Assembly (NCBI RefSeq): GCF_002095435.2
Contig: NZ_MJEJ02000047.1
Span: forward strand, 1 to 64,000
Length of the DNA: 64,000 nt
Direction of reading: 5' to 3'
Origin: Williamsia sp. 1138
GTDB taxonomy: Bacteria > Actinomycetota > Actinomycetes > Mycobacteriales > Mycobacteriaceae
Shown piece by piece: positions 34,023 to 43,510 of this stretch (position 1 is the first letter of the stretch; each line of letters starts with the position of its first letter). Below the pieces are notes generated by a model. The model saw nothing but the letters and a program-made list of their open reading frames with translations. It made no database searches and was not told the origin of the DNA. The position numbers and the translations under genes were made by a program.

Positions 34023-35072
34023 ATGACTGAGCTCGACGATACGACGAGGGCGAAAGGGCACATGAGCTCCTCGACGACTCAACAAGACACCACCATCGGT
34101 GGCGGACCGGCCGGACCAGACGACTCGCTGATCAAGACAGACGGATCCGCGGTTCGCCTGGGTGACCGGATCTTCCGAACACTCTCGGTGGGTTCGGGTG
34201 TCTTCATCTCGGCGATCATCGGCTTGATCGCGCTGTTCCTGATCATCCAGGCAGTCCCGTCGCTGCTCGACAACACTGCGAACTTCCTCACCTACACCGG
34301 TCCGTGGATCACCGACGGTGACATGAAGTTCGGTATCCCAGGTCTGCTCTACGCAACCCTGCTGGTGTCGTTCATCGCACTGTTGCTCGCGATGCCGGTC
34401 GCGCTGGGTATCGCGATCTTCCTCACCGAATACGCGCCCCGGCGGCTGGTCAGCCCGATCTCCTACGTGATCGACCTGCTCGCCGCAGTGCCCTCCATCG
34501 TCTACGGCCTCTGGGGCATCCTCGTCCTGGGTCCGGCGCTGGTTCCGCTCAACGAGTGGCTGGTCGGCAACCTGGGCTTCCTCCCGTTCTTCCAGGAGCC
34601 CTCGCAGGTGGCGAACATGTCCACCGGTGGCACGATGCTGACGGCCGGGATCGTGCTCGCGGTGATGATCCTGCCGATCATCACCTCGGTCACCCGGGAG
34701 GTCTTCGTGCAGACCCCGGTCGGCCACCGCGAGGCCGCACTCGCCCTCGGCGCGACCAAGTTCGAGGTAGTCCGCGTATCGGTGATCCCCTTCGGATTCT
34801 CCGGCTACATCAGCGGATCGATGCTCGGCCTCGGTCGTGCACTCGGCGAGACGATGGCCCTGCTGCTCATCATCTCGACCGCAGGACCGATCGACTTCAA
34901 CCTGATGGAGAGTGGCGAGACCTTCGCCACCAAGATCGCGAACAACGCGGCCGAGTTCGATTCCCCGGCCAAGACCGGCGCCTACATCTCGGCCGGCCTG
35001 ACCCTGTTCGTCCTGACGTTCATCGTCAACTCCGCGGCCCGCGCAGTCATCACCGGACGGAAGGCCAAGTGA
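34023..35072 (+). CDS. pstC: Phosphate ABC transporter permease PstC
   Basis: PstC is one of the two channel subunits. The 349-residue protein has a hydrophilic head of about 50 residues and then about six membrane helices with the EAA-type loop VGHREAALALGATKFEVVR. Starts at ATG 34023 and ATG 34062 (MSSSTTQQ) are both possible; the latter has a better-spaced AAGGG. It lies 50 nt after pstS and 1 nt before pstA. Confidence 0.94.
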   Translation: MTELDDTTRAKGHMSSSTTQQDTTIGGGPAGPDDSLIKTDGSAVRLGDRIFRTLSVGSGVFISAIIGLIALFLIIQAVPSLLDNTANFLTYTGPWITDGDMKFGIPGLLYATLLVSFIALLLAMPVALGIAIFLTEYAPRRLVSPISYVIDLLAAVPSIVYGLWGILVLGPALVPLNEWLVGNLGFLPFFQEPSQVANMSTGGTMLTAGIVLAVMILPIITSVTREVFVQTPVGHREAALALGATKFEVVRVSVIPFGFSGYISGSMLGLGRALGETMALLLIISTAGPIDFNLMESGETFATKIANNAAEFDSPAKTGAYISAGLTLFVLTFIVNSAARAVITGRKAK

Positions 35073-35073
35073 C

Positions 35074-35967
35074 ATGACGACACTCGACGCAAGTACCGCC
35101 CCGGTCAAGCGCACACCCTCGGGTTTCACCCCGGTCAAGCGCAGCCGCAAGATCGGCGACAAGGGTGCCGCCGTCCTGGTCACGGCAGCCGTTGTCATCG
35201 CGATGATCCCGCTGATCTGGCTGCTCTGGACCCTGGTCTCCCGCGGTTTCGAAGCGATCATCGATCCGAGCTGGTGGCAGAAGTCCGAGCTGCGCGGTGG
35301 CGCCCTCAACGCGATCATCGGCACGCTGCAGCAGACCGCCATCGCTGCGGTCATCGCCATCCCCATCGGTATCTTCGTGGCCATCTACCTGGTCGAATAC
35401 GGCAACAACTCGAAACTGCAGAAGATCACGACCTTCATGGTCGACATCCTCTCGGGTGTGCCGTCGATCGTCGCCGCGCTGTTCATCTATGCGGTGTGGC
35501 GCACCACCTTTGACCTCCCGCGCTCCGGGTTCGTGGTCTCGCTGGCCCTGGTGCTCCTGATGGCGCCGATCGTGGTCCGGTCCACCGAAGAAATGCTCAA
35601 GATCGTCCCGCAGGATCTGCGCGAGGCGTCCTACGCGCTGGGCGTTCCGAAGTGGAAGACGATCGTGAGGATCGTCCTCCCGACGGCGCTCTCGGGCATC
35701 ATCACCGGCGTGATGCTGGCGATCGCCCGGGTGATGGGTGAATCGGCGCCGGTCCTCATTCTCGTGGGATCGACCAAGGTGCTGAACTCCAACCCCTTCG
35801 AAGGCAATCAGCAGTCGCTGCCGCTGATGATGGTGCAGCAGTACAACAACGGTCCCGGTGCCTTCGACACGGTGTGGGGCGCCGCACTGACCCTGGTGAT
35901 CCTGGTGGCGATTGTCTACTTCGGCGCCAAAGTCGTCTCGAAGGTCTTCTCGCCCAAGAAGTTCTAG
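35074..35967 (+). CDS. pstA: Phosphate ABC transporter permease PstA
   Basis: PstA pairs with PstC. The 297-residue protein has about six membrane helices and the coupling-loop motif DLREASYALGVPKWKTIVRI. ATG 35074 follows the pstC stop by one base. The next gene, pstB, starts 53 nt downstream. Confidence 0.94.
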   Translation: MTTLDASTAPVKRTPSGFTPVKRSRKIGDKGAAVLVTAAVVIAMIPLIWLLWTLVSRGFEAIIDPSWWQKSELRGGALNAIIGTLQQTAIAAVIAIPIGIFVAIYLVEYGNNSKLQKITTFMVDILSGVPSIVAALFIYAVWRTTFDLPRSGFVVSLALVLLMAPIVVRSTEEMLKIVPQDLREASYALGVPKWKTIVRIVLPTALSGIITGVMLAIARVMGESAPVLILVGSTKVLNSNPFEGNQQSLPLMMVQQYNNGPGAFDTVWGAALTLVILVAIVYFGAKVVSKVFSPKKF

Positions 35968-36020
35968 CGACCTGACGAGACACAAGCAACTACCGCCGAA
36001 GCTAAAGAAAGACTCGAATC

Positions 36021-36797
36021 ATGGCAAAGCGCCTCGACATCAAAGATCTGAACATCTACTACAGTGCCTTCCACGCAGTGAAGGACGTCAGCCTCGAAGT
36101 CCCGCCACGCTGCATTACGGCGTTCATCGGCCCGTCCGGTTGCGGCAAATCCACCGTGCTGCGCACCCTGAACCGGATGCATGAGGTCACCCCAGGTGCC
36201 CGTGTCGAAGGCAAGGTGCTGCTCGACGGCGAGGACATCTACAACAAGGGAACCGACCCCGTGTCCGTGCGCTCGACCATCGGCATGGTCTTCCAGCGTC
36301 CGAACCCGTTCCCGACGATGTCGATCAAGGACAACGTCGTCGCCGGCCTGCGTTTGCAGGGCCTGCGGGACAAGAAGCAGCTCGACGAGACGGCAGAGCG
36401 CAGCCTGCGCGGCGCGAACCTCTGGGAAGAGGTCAAGGACCGCCTCGACAAGCCCGGCGGTGGTCTCTCCGGTGGGCAGCAGCAGCGTCTGTGCATCGCC
36501 CGCGCCATCGCCGTCTCGCCCGAGGTGCTGTTGATGGACGAGCCCTGCTCGGCTCTCGACCCGATCTCGACGCTGGCCATCGAAGAGCTCATCAACGAGC
36601 TCAAGAAGGACTTCACCATCGTCATCGTCACGCACAACATGCAGCAGGCTGCGCGCGTGAGCGACCAGACCGCGTTCTTCAACCTCGCAGGCGTCGGCCA
36701 GCCAGGGCAGCTGATCGAGGTCAGCGACACCGAGACCATGTTCTCCAACCCCGCCCAGAAGGCGACGGAAGATTACATCTCCGGCAGATTTGGATAG
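36021..36797 (+). CDS. pstB: Phosphate ABC transporter ATP-binding protein PstB
   Basis: PstB is the ATPase of the transporter, with 258 residues: Walker [10 protein letters not shown], signature LSGGQQQRL, Walker [13 protein letters not shown], switch His in IVTHNMQQ. The order and length are typical. Mycobacteria call the homologue PhoT or PstB. It has AAAGAAAGA before ATG 36021. The FHA-domain gene follows after 53 nt on the same strand. Confidence 0.96.
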   Translation: MAKRLDIKDLNIYYSAFHAVKDVSLEVPPRCITAFIGPSGCGKSTVLRTLNRMHEVTPGARVEGKVLLDGEDIYNKGTDPVSVRSTIGMVFQRPNPFPTMSIKDNVVAGLRLQGLRDKKQLDETAERSLRGANLWEEVKDRLDKPGGGLSGGQQQRLCIARAIAVSPEVLLMDEPCSALDPISTLAIEELINELKKDFTIVIVTHNMQQAARVSDQTAFFNLAGVGQPGQLIEVSDTETMFSNPAQKATEDYISGRFG

Positions 36798-36850
36798 TTC
36801 GCGCGCGGCCCAGCCCTTCGCTCCCGGGGCGCCACTGCAATGATGGATGG

Positions 36851-38245
36851 GTGACGGCTAAACATCCGGTCAGCGTGCTGCCCGGCCGCGGTGTCGCACT
36901 CAGGCGTGGACCATCGCTGCTGTTGGTGGACGCGGATCCGATGCGGACCAGCGCCACGCTGACCGAACTCGCGCAGCTGGCGACGGAGTCGCTCGATGGC
37001 GTCGAAGGGTCACGGCTGCGGTCGTTGACGAAATGGCTGCTCGCGAACGAGGACAGCAGTCCCGACTTCGCGGTCATCTCTTCAGACCGGCACGGCGGGC
37101 TCGAAGTGTTCGCCTACGGCGCCGCGACGGTCCGGGTGTACGTCACCGAGTTCGCGACCCCCGAGGTGATCCGGGGCGCGGACGCCGGGTTCCTGGTCCA
37201 GCGCAGTTACCCGAGCACGATCTTCGCGCTGGCGCTCACGATCGATGCGACCGACCCGCTGGCCGGGGGACCGATCGGGGCAACCGGGATCGCCCCGTCC
37301 GAGATCTTCAGTCTCGAGAAGGGGGCTGCGCCGGGCGCCGGAATGATTCTGTGGCCTTCGGCCTCGCCGTCGACGGACAGCGCCGTCTACACGATTCCCG
37401 AACCGCCCCCGGTCGCGATACCGGAACCGATCGCCGGCGATGGCGTCGTCGTCGGATCCGCAACCGCCCCGGCAGACGCGACCCCACTGGTGCCACCAAC
37501 TTTCGCCGTCCGTCTCGACGACGTCCCGCCGCTGCCCAGATCGGCCCGCATCCCGCTGCCCATCGTCGGCGGGCCCCGTGCACCGGCGGCGTTCCGGCAG
37601 GGCATCGCCGAACCCACACTGGTGCCTCCGCGCGACGTCGTGGGCCCGGCCGATGCGGCGTTGTCGTCGGCGCCCACCGACGTCGCGAACCGGCCCGTCA
37701 GTGCGGTCAACCCCAAGGTCGCGCTGCGTGATCAGCAGCTACAGATCAACGGATTGCTGTGTGCCAACGGCCATATCAACGATCCCCGGCTGCCGGTGTG
37801 CACCCGCTGCGGGATCCGGATCGATCGCATGACCGGCGCACTGGTGCAAGGACCCCGCCCGCCACTGGGGCTTTTGGTGATCGACGACGGCACCACGTTC
37901 GTGGTGGCAGGTGACCTGCTGATCGGCCGCGACCCGGAGCCCATGGTGGCAAGCCGCGGCGGTATCGCGAGCGTGGGGATCGGCCCGCTCGACCCGATCC
38001 GCATCAACGACACCTCCGGCTCGATGTCGCGAGCGCATTGCGAACTGCGCCTTGTCGATTGGGAGGTTCGGGTGGTGGATGCCGGTTCGGTGAACGGAAC
38101 CTACGTCCGATTGCCCAGGGCGTCGGGATGGATCACCCTGCGTCGCGGGCAGGAAGCGGTGCTGTACCCGGGGTCCCAGCTCCGGGTGGGTAGCCGGTCG
38201 CTGCTGTTCGAGGCGCCCCACGGGAGGATCAGCGATGTTCGTTGA
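36851..38245 (+). CDS. FHA domain protein with zinc-ribbon-like segment
   Basis: The 464-residue protein has three parts: an N-terminal domain of about 165 residues I do not recognise (HPVSVLPGRGVALRRGPSLL), a Pro/Ala-rich linker, a zinc-ribbon-like element near residue 302 (CANGH ... CTRCG), and a C-terminal FHA domain with LLIGRDPE, SMSRAHCELRL and AGSVNGTYVR, the phosphothreonine-binding loops. FHA domains read Ser/Thr phosphorylation by kinases. I started at GTG 36851; the longer open frame back to 36491 overlaps pstB. Its end overlaps a kinase-like gene by 11 nt, so the two are coupled. I would not expect this pair next to pst genes from the mycobacterial order. Confidence 0.8.
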   Translation: MTAKHPVSVLPGRGVALRRGPSLLLVDADPMRTSATLTELAQLATESLDGVEGSRLRSLTKWLLANEDSSPDFAVISSDRHGGLEVFAYGAATVRVYVTEFATPEVIRGADAGFLVQRSYPSTIFALALTIDATDPLAGGPIGATGIAPSEIFSLEKGAAPGAGMILWPSASPSTDSAVYTIPEPPPVAIPEPIAGDGVVVGSATAPADATPLVPPTFAVRLDDVPPLPRSARIPLPIVGGPRAPAAFRQGIAEPTLVPPRDVVGPADAALSSAPTDVANRPVSAVNPKVALRDQQLQINGLLCANGHINDPRLPVCTRCGIRIDRMTGALVQGPRPPLGLLVIDDGTTFVVAGDLLIGRDPEPMVASRGGIASVGIGPLDPIRINDTSGSMSRAHCELRLVDWEVRVVDAGSVNGTYVRLPRASGWITLRRGQEAVLYPGSQLRVGSRSLLFEAPHGRISDVR

Positions 38246-39092
38246 CGGCACGCCCAGCACTGATTCCCGCCGCGTCCCGCCGGTGATCGCGGACTACCGC
38301 ATCGTTCGCGGGCTCGGCGCGGGAAGTCACGGTCTCTGCTACCTCGCGATACCGCCCGATCGACTGGGCCTCGAGGTCGAACACGTTGCACTGAAGGTGT
38401 TCTCGAATCCTTGTGGTGAGGATGCCTTTCATCGAGGGGCCCGAGAACTGCGGACTTTCGCAGCGGTGGACTCGGGGTACCTCGTGCACTTGTACGAGGC
38501 GGCGCTGCACGACCTCTTCATGTATTCGATGGTCTACTTCGCGGGTGGCTCGATGGCGGCCCCCGCGATGCCGCTACAGCGGGATCAGGCGCTCGCGGTG
38601 CTGGAGTGTGCGGCGAGGGGAGCGCACGACATGCACGAGGCGGGACTTGTGCACGGCGACATCAAGCCTGCCAACGTCATGATCGCCGGGACGGGTGCCG
38701 GTGGGCCGGCGGGAGCCCTCTCCGGGCTCGGATTGGCTCGGGTGATCACCGCTGCCACGGCCGTCAGCGGCATTGGGTCGTCAGCGACTCTGGAGTTCGC
38801 AGATCCGGATACCCTGGTCGGTCAGACACCCTCTCGTGCAACGGATTTGTGGGCGCTCGGGGCCACCATCCATCGGGCGTTGACCGGTGAGGGGCTGTAC
38901 GGCGAATTGCCCGACATGCAGCCACTGGTCGCAATCCGTACCGTACAGTCGACCAAGCCCAGGCTCAGTGAGTCGCTGTCACCCGCCGAGCGTGACCTGA
39001 TCTCAGAATGCCTTGCACCGCACAGTGATCGTTTCAGGACTGCAGCCGAACTCGCCGAACGGATCGCGGCACTTCGTTCGTCGTCACGCTGA
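38235..39092 (+). CDS. Ser/Thr kinase-fold protein, probable pseudokinase
   Basis: The 285-residue protein consists of a kinase fold with no membrane helix. It keeps the glycine-rich loop GLGAGSHGLCY (26-36), the VALK lysine (residue 54), and the catalytic loop HGDIKPANV (140-148; Asp142, Lys144, Asn147), with HRD replaced by HGD. The DFG motif is replaced by GLG (164-166), so the Asp that holds the magnesium ions is gone. DLWALG (204-209) of helix F is intact. Catalysis by the normal route is unlikely, so it may act as a scaffold or sensor. It is coupled to the FHA gene (11-nt overlap), which suggests a complex. Confidence 0.82.
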   Translation: MFVDGTPSTDSRRVPPVIADYRIVRGLGAGSHGLCYLAIPPDRLGLEVEHVALKVFSNPCGEDAFHRGARELRTFAAVDSGYLVHLYEAALHDLFMYSMVYFAGGSMAAPAMPLQRDQALAVLECAARGAHDMHEAGLVHGDIKPANVMIAGTGAGGPAGALSGLGLARVITAATAVSGIGSSATLEFADPDTLVGQTPSRATDLWALGATIHRALTGEGLYGELPDMQPLVAIRTVQSTKPRLSESLSPAERDLISECLAPHSDRFRTAAELAERIAALRSSSR

Positions 39093-39115
39093 ATCATTCT
39101 GCAGCACAACGACAA

Positions 39116-39177
39116 AAGCACACTCTCCAGTCAAAATCACATGTTGCAACGTGTGATTCTGACCGGAGCGTGTGCTT
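39116..39177. terminator. Long imperfect hairpin between kinase-fold gene and phoU
   Basis: Arms of 26 nt (39116-39141 and 39152-39177) match at 23 positions around a 10-nt loop. On the minus strand the stem is followed by TTTTGTC, so it can end phoU transcription; on the plus strand it can end the kinase-fold gene. Confidence 0.65.
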
Positions 39178-39190
39178 CTGTGGAGAAGAG

Positions 39191-39850
39191 TCAGACCTCG
39201 ATGAACTGTTCCGGGGTCTGACCGGTCGCCTGGAAGACGACTCGCCGGCCGATCAGCACGGCGTGGTCGGCGAAGCGCTCGTAGTAGCGACCCAGCAGGG
39301 TCACGTCGACGGCCGCCGCGACGCCGTGGCTCCACTCGCGGTCCATCAGCACGGTGAACAGGTGACGGTGCAGGTCGTCCATCGCGTCGTCGTCGTCCTG
39401 CAGCTTCAGGGCGTCTTCCGGGTTCTGGGTGGTCAGCACCTCGCGAGCGTTCGACGCCATGGTGATCGCCAGCCGGCCCATCTCGGCAAAGTAGCCGTTG
39501 ACCTCTTCCGGCAGTGCCTTGGCGGGGTGCCGGCGGCGCGCGACCTTCGCGACGTGGAGGGCCAGCGCACCCATCCGGTCGATGTCCGCGACGATCTGGA
39601 AACCGCTGACGATCGAGCGCAGGTCGCCGGCAACCGGTGCCTGCAGCGCGAGGATGGCGAACGCCCGTTCCTCGGCTTGGGTCGACAAGGTCGTCAGGTG
39701 TTCATGGCTCCCGATGACCTCCTCGGCGACCGCGAGGTCCGCCTGGAGCAACGCCTGGGTGGATCGTTCCATCGCCACCCCGGCCAGTTCGCACATCTGT
39801 CCCAGAACTCCGTTGAGTTCCGCCATCTGCTCAATGTAGGCACTACGCAT
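39191..39850 (-). CDS. phoU: Phosphate transport system regulator PhoU
   Basis: PhoU couples the Pst transporter to the phosphate two-component system, repressing it when phosphate is plentiful. The 219-residue all-helical protein has the two repeated motifs: [22 protein letters not shown] and [17 protein letters not shown] with [14 protein letters not shown]. It starts at ATG 39850 and is transcribed opposite to the pst genes. Mycobacteria call it PhoY1/PhoY2. Confidence 0.95.
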   Translation of the reverse strand: MRSAYIEQMAELNGVLGQMCELAGVAMERSTQALLQADLAVAEEVIGSHEHLTTLSTQAEERAFAILALQAPVAGDLRSIVSGFQIVADIDRMGALALHVAKVARRRHPAKALPEEVNGYFAEMGRLAITMASNAREVLTTQNPEDALKLQDDDDAMDDLHRHLFTVLMDREWSHGVAAAVDVTLLGRYYERFADHAVLIGRRVVFQATGQTPEQFIEV

Positions 39851-39931
39851 GTATCAACCGTACTGCCACAATCGGTGTAATTGGTGGTCGGCCGGTGAAC
39901 TGCGAATGAACGAGTGTCCGACGTCTGGGGA

Positions 39932-42079
39932 TCAGCTGCAGCTGGTGTCGCCGGCGTTGGTCACCGTGAGGTCGTTGGGCAGTTCGCCGCCGTCGGCTTC
40001 GCGGGCCAGCTCGTCCGCGCTGATCTGCGCACCCTCATACGGCGCCTCGCCGAGCTCGCCGGTGAACGAACTGCCGACGATCACCTCGATTCCCGCCTCG
40101 AGGTTCGGGTCCGACTGGATGGACGCGCCCGGGAACATCTGCGCCACGGTCGCGGCGGCAGCCTGCTGACCTGCGCCGTAGCGGACGACCGTGTCGGTCC
40201 GGTTCTCCGAGGCATCCGCGACGCCGTTCACCTGGTATCCCTGCGCCGCCAGGCTCTCGGAGATGCCGCTCGCGACGCCGGTGGTGCCGGTGCCGTTCAG
40301 GATGCGCAACGAAACGGCGTACGGCGACACCGCGTTGACGGTGGTCACGGATGGTTTCGGCGCCGCCGAGGTGGTGGGCGTGGTCGTTGTTTTGCTCGAG
40401 GTGGTGGATGGTGCTTCCTGCTTCTCGCCGGGCAGCGGCTCATCGTTGATGATGGCATCGAAGATGGCGCGGATGTCGTCGTCACGCGGGATCTCGTTGC
40501 CTGAACCGTCTTCGGCGGTTCCTGACGTCGGAGCGGTCAGGAAGGTCACCCGGCCGGCGTCGAGACCCTGCATCGATTGCGCGAGTTGCAGCAGGTCGTC
40601 GGTGTTGACCTGGTCGACGAAGCTGTACTTGATGAAGGTGTCGATGATGCCGTTGAGGGTCGCCGGGTTGGCGAGCACCTTGCTGGAGAGAGAGGCACGC
40701 AGCAGCGATGACATGAAGAGTTGCTGACGCTTGATCCGACCGTAGTCGCCGGTGCCCTCGGTCTCGATGTTGCGGGCGCGTACGTAATCGAGCGCCTTGC
40801 CGCCCCTGAGCGTCTGCTTTCCCGCCTTGGTCAGGATCGGGCCGAGTTCGTAATCATTGAGCGGAACCGTCGAACAGACCTCGACGCCGCCGATCTTGTC
40901 GACCACCTTCTCGAAACCGTAGAAATCCATGGCGATGAAGTGGTTGATGTTCAGTCCGCTGATGTCGGTGAGGGTTTCGACCATGCACTTCGGGCCGCCC
41001 TCCCCGTACACGCTGTTCAACTTCACGCCGTCGGCCGGTGGCAGCACATCGGTGGTGTACGCGCCGGCGTCGTTGTTCCAGCCGACACACTCGGGGCGGT
41101 TCACCTGCAGGTCACGTGGGAAGGACACCGCGACCACGCGACTGCGGTCGGCAGGAATGTTGACCAGCAATACGGTGTCCGAACGCGCAGCGCCCTCGAA
41201 CAGTTCGGCACCGCCGGCGCCCATCTTGCCGTTCTCCCCGGATCGGGTGTCGGTGCCGACGATGAGGTAGGTCTCGTCACCGGTCTGGAGCTGCTTGTCG
41301 CGGATCTTCTCGCTGTCGGAGTTGACCGCGTCGACGGTGTTCCAGTTGCCGTCCTTGACCTTCTGATATCCCCAGACGACACCGGTGCCGAGCAGGGCCA
41401 TCACGCAGGCGACTGCGATGACGACGCGACCGGTGATGGTGGCGGTGCGGATGAGGTGCAGACGATCGCGTTGGCTCCGGGGGGCGGCATGGCGTCTGCC
41501 GCCGCCGGTGGCCACCGGCGCGACCGTGCGGGGGACCCGGGTGGTGGGGTTGTCGTCGTCCGCAGGGGGAGCGGGGGGAACCTGCCCCTGCGATTCGCTC
41601 GAAGCGCGGCGGGCGGTGGCGGTGCCCGACAGATCGGGGCTGTTGTCGGTGTCGACCGGAGCGATGTACCGGGTCACCTCGACATCGTCGGCGGCAGCGT
41701 CGGGCTGATCCGGGCCACGGGGGGTGGCCGGGATGACCTCGGTGTTGGGTTCGTCGGCCGGCGGGCGGCCGGTGGCGCCGAGAATCGTCTCGGTGGGCGC
41801 ATCGGCCGGCCGGAAACGTCGCGGCCGGCGGGCAGGCTGGTCGGCGGCTGACTGTGGCCCCGGAGCGCCGGCAGGCGGTGGGGTGTCGGCATCCGGACTG
41901 CCGGCGGCGTTCATCCGGTTGAGCAGTTCGCGGACCGTCAGGCGGTTGTCGCCCGAGCGTGGATCGTTGGGGCGAACGGCGGGCTCGCGCAGGACCTCGT
42001 CAGACGGTGCACCGAGCCGACGGCGAATCTCGTTGCGGCGTTCTTCGGGCGTGCGCCCCCGCAGTTCGTCGTCGCTCAC
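39932..42079 (-). CDS. LytR-CpsA-Psr (LCP) family cell wall ligase
   Basis: LCP proteins attach glycopolymers (in these bacteria arabinogalactan) to peptidoglycan at the outer membrane face. The 715-residue protein has a long Pro-rich cytoplasmic head (about 1-210), one membrane helix (about 216-236), the LCP catalytic domain from TYLIVGTDTRSGENG near 265, with SFPRDLQVN and KTLRGGKALDYVRAR-type Arg/Asp motifs, and a C-terminal LytR_C domain (about 585-680). This is the Rv0822c position. The head contains Thr/Pro stretches of the kind phosphorylated by Ser/Thr kinases, though no site is proven. It starts at ATG 42079. Confidence 0.92.
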   Translation of the reverse strand: MSDDELRGRTPEERRNEIRRRLGAPSDEVLREPAVRPNDPRSGDNRLTVRELLNRMNAAGSPDADTPPPAGAPGPQSAADQPARRPRRFRPADAPTETILGATGRPPADEPNTEVIPATPRGPDQPDAAADDVEVTRYIAPVDTDNSPDLSGTATARRASSESQGQVPPAPPADDDNPTTRVPRTVAPVATGGGRRHAAPRSQRDRLHLIRTATITGRVVIAVACVMALLGTGVVWGYQKVKDGNWNTVDAVNSDSEKIRDKQLQTGDETYLIVGTDTRSGENGKMGAGGAELFEGAARSDTVLLVNIPADRSRVVAVSFPRDLQVNRPECVGWNNDAGAYTTDVLPPADGVKLNSVYGEGGPKCMVETLTDISGLNINHFIAMDFYGFEKVVDKIGGVEVCSTVPLNDYELGPILTKAGKQTLRGGKALDYVRARNIETEGTGDYGRIKRQQLFMSSLLRASLSSKVLANPATLNGIIDTFIKYSFVDQVNTDDLLQLAQSMQGLDAGRVTFLTAPTSGTAEDGSGNEIPRDDDIRAIFDAIINDEPLPGEKQEAPSTTSSKTTTTPTTSAAPKPSVTTVNAVSPYAVSLRILNGTGTTGVASGISESLAAQGYQVNGVADASENRTDTVVRYGAGQQAAAATVAQMFPGASIQSDPNLEAGIEVIVGSSFTGELGEAPYEGAQISADELAREADGGELPNDLTVTNAGDTSCS

Positions 42080-42279
42080 ACATGTTCCTTAGGCCTCATG
42101 GGCGCCGGGCTGGATCTCAGGCCCGATGGACTCTGGCCAGCCGGGCACGGCGCGGTGTCGATGATACTGGGCCGACCGCGTGAGGAGGGTGTGGCAAGGG
42201 GATACACATCGTTCACGACGCGTTCGCATTCGACAACATGAAACCGGCGTTTCCAGATGCAGGATTCGCGGAGGCGAAC

Positions 42280-43491
42280 TCAGCCGCCGGAATGCATCAC
42301 CTCGGCGCCGTCCGGAACGGCCTCGTCGTCGGGATCGTCGAGCCAGCCGTCGGGGAGTGCGACCGCGGACGGTGAGCCCTGCCGACCGCGAGGACCGTGA
42401 CCGTCGGCCGGAAAGGGCACGTCAGCGGGTAGTTGACCGACGAGGTCGGCGAGCTGCTGCACAGTCTCCACCAACGCCATCTCGCGCCGCAGCTCCGAAC
42501 CGACCGGAAAACCGCGCAGGTACCAGGCGACGTGTTTGCGGATCTCTCGCATGCCCTTGAACTCCCCGTGATGATCGGAGAGGAGTTGTCCGTGCCGAAT
42601 GATGATCTGCGCCACTTCGCCGAGATTTGGTGCCGCTGGGGCAGGTGTGCCGTTCAACTCGGCGCTCAACTCGGCGAAGAACCATGGCCTACCGAGGCAG
42701 CCGCGGCCGATCACCACGCCGTCGCACCCGGTCTGCTGCATCATCCTGGTGGCGTCGCCGGGCTCGAAGATGTCGCCGTTGCCCAACACCGGCACCTCGG
42801 TGACGTGTTCCTTGAGGCGGGCGATCTCATCCCACGCCGCGGTGCCCGAGTAGCGCTGCGATGCCGTACGAGCGTGGAGTGCAACGGCTTTGGCGCCCTG
42901 CTCAGCGGCGATGCGGCCCGCGTCCAGGTGGGTGTGATGGTCGTCGTCGATGCCGATCCGGAACTTGACGGTCACCGGGATATCGGTGCCCTCGGTCGCC
43001 CGGACAGCTGCGGCGACGATGTTGGCGAAGAGGCGGCGCTTGTAGGGGATCGCCGATCCGCCGCCCTTGCGGGTCACCTTCGGGACGGGGCAGCCGAAAT
43101 TCATGTCGATGTGGTCGGCAAGGTTCTCGTCGACGATCATCTTCGCGGCGGCGTAGGTGTACTCGGGATCAACCGTGTACAGCTGCATCGACCGGGGATT
43201 CTCGTCCGGACCGAACGTGGTCATGTGCATGGTGACCGGATGACGCTCGGTCAGAGCACGTGCGGTGACCATCTCGCACACATACAACCCCGCCACCGTG
43301 CCGGTGCGGGCCAGCTCGAGCTCGCGGCACAACGTTCTGAACGCAACATTTGTGACCCCGGCCATGGGGGCGAGGACCACCGGGCTCGAGAGCTCGATGG
43401 ACCCGATGCGCAGAGACGAAGGCGAAGCCGGAGCTCGACCCGTCTGTTCAGCAGCGAGGGCAGTTGTCGTTTGGGCGAGTACGGCGGTCAG
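42280..43491 (-). CDS. dusB: tRNA-dihydrouridine synthase
   Basis: DusB reduces uridine in the D-loop of tRNA with FMN. The protein has the catalytic Cys in NFGCPVPKVTRKGGG, the flavin-site APMAGVTNVAFR and VIGRGCLGRPWFF. Start problem: the conserved N-terminal strand LRIGSIELSSPVVLAPMAGV begins about 20 codons before the first available GTG (43380). No ATG, GTG or TTG lies in frame before it; the best candidate is a CTG at 43491 (giving [M]TAVLAQTTTALAAEQ), 20 nt after the desaturase stop. Starting at the GTG would cut off the first strand. Confidence 0.88.
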   Translation of the reverse strand: MTAVLAQTTTALAAEQTGRAPASPSSLRIGSIELSSPVVLAPMAGVTNVAFRTLCRELELARTGTVAGLYVCEMVTARALTERHPVTMHMTTFGPDENPRSMQLYTVDPEYTYAAAKMIVDENLADHIDMNFGCPVPKVTRKGGGSAIPYKRRLFANIVAAAVRATEGTDIPVTVKFRIGIDDDHHTHLDAGRIAAEQGAKAVALHARTASQRYSGTAAWDEIARLKEHVTEVPVLGNGDIFEPGDATRMMQQTGCDGVVIGRGCLGRPWFFAELSAELNGTPAPAAPNLGEVAQIIIRHGQLLSDHHGEFKGMREIRKHVAWYLRGFPVGSELRREMALVETVQQLADLVGQLPADVPFPADGHGPRGRQGSPSAVALPDGWLDDPDDEAVPDGAEVMHSGG

Positions 43492-43510
43492 AGCAGTGCT
43501 TTCTCTAGAG

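Noticed and set aside
33909-35384. 491-residue open frame antisense to pstC/pstA
   Set aside because: Low-complexity Arg/Asp/Gly-rich translation and fully covered by genuine transporter genes on the other strand.
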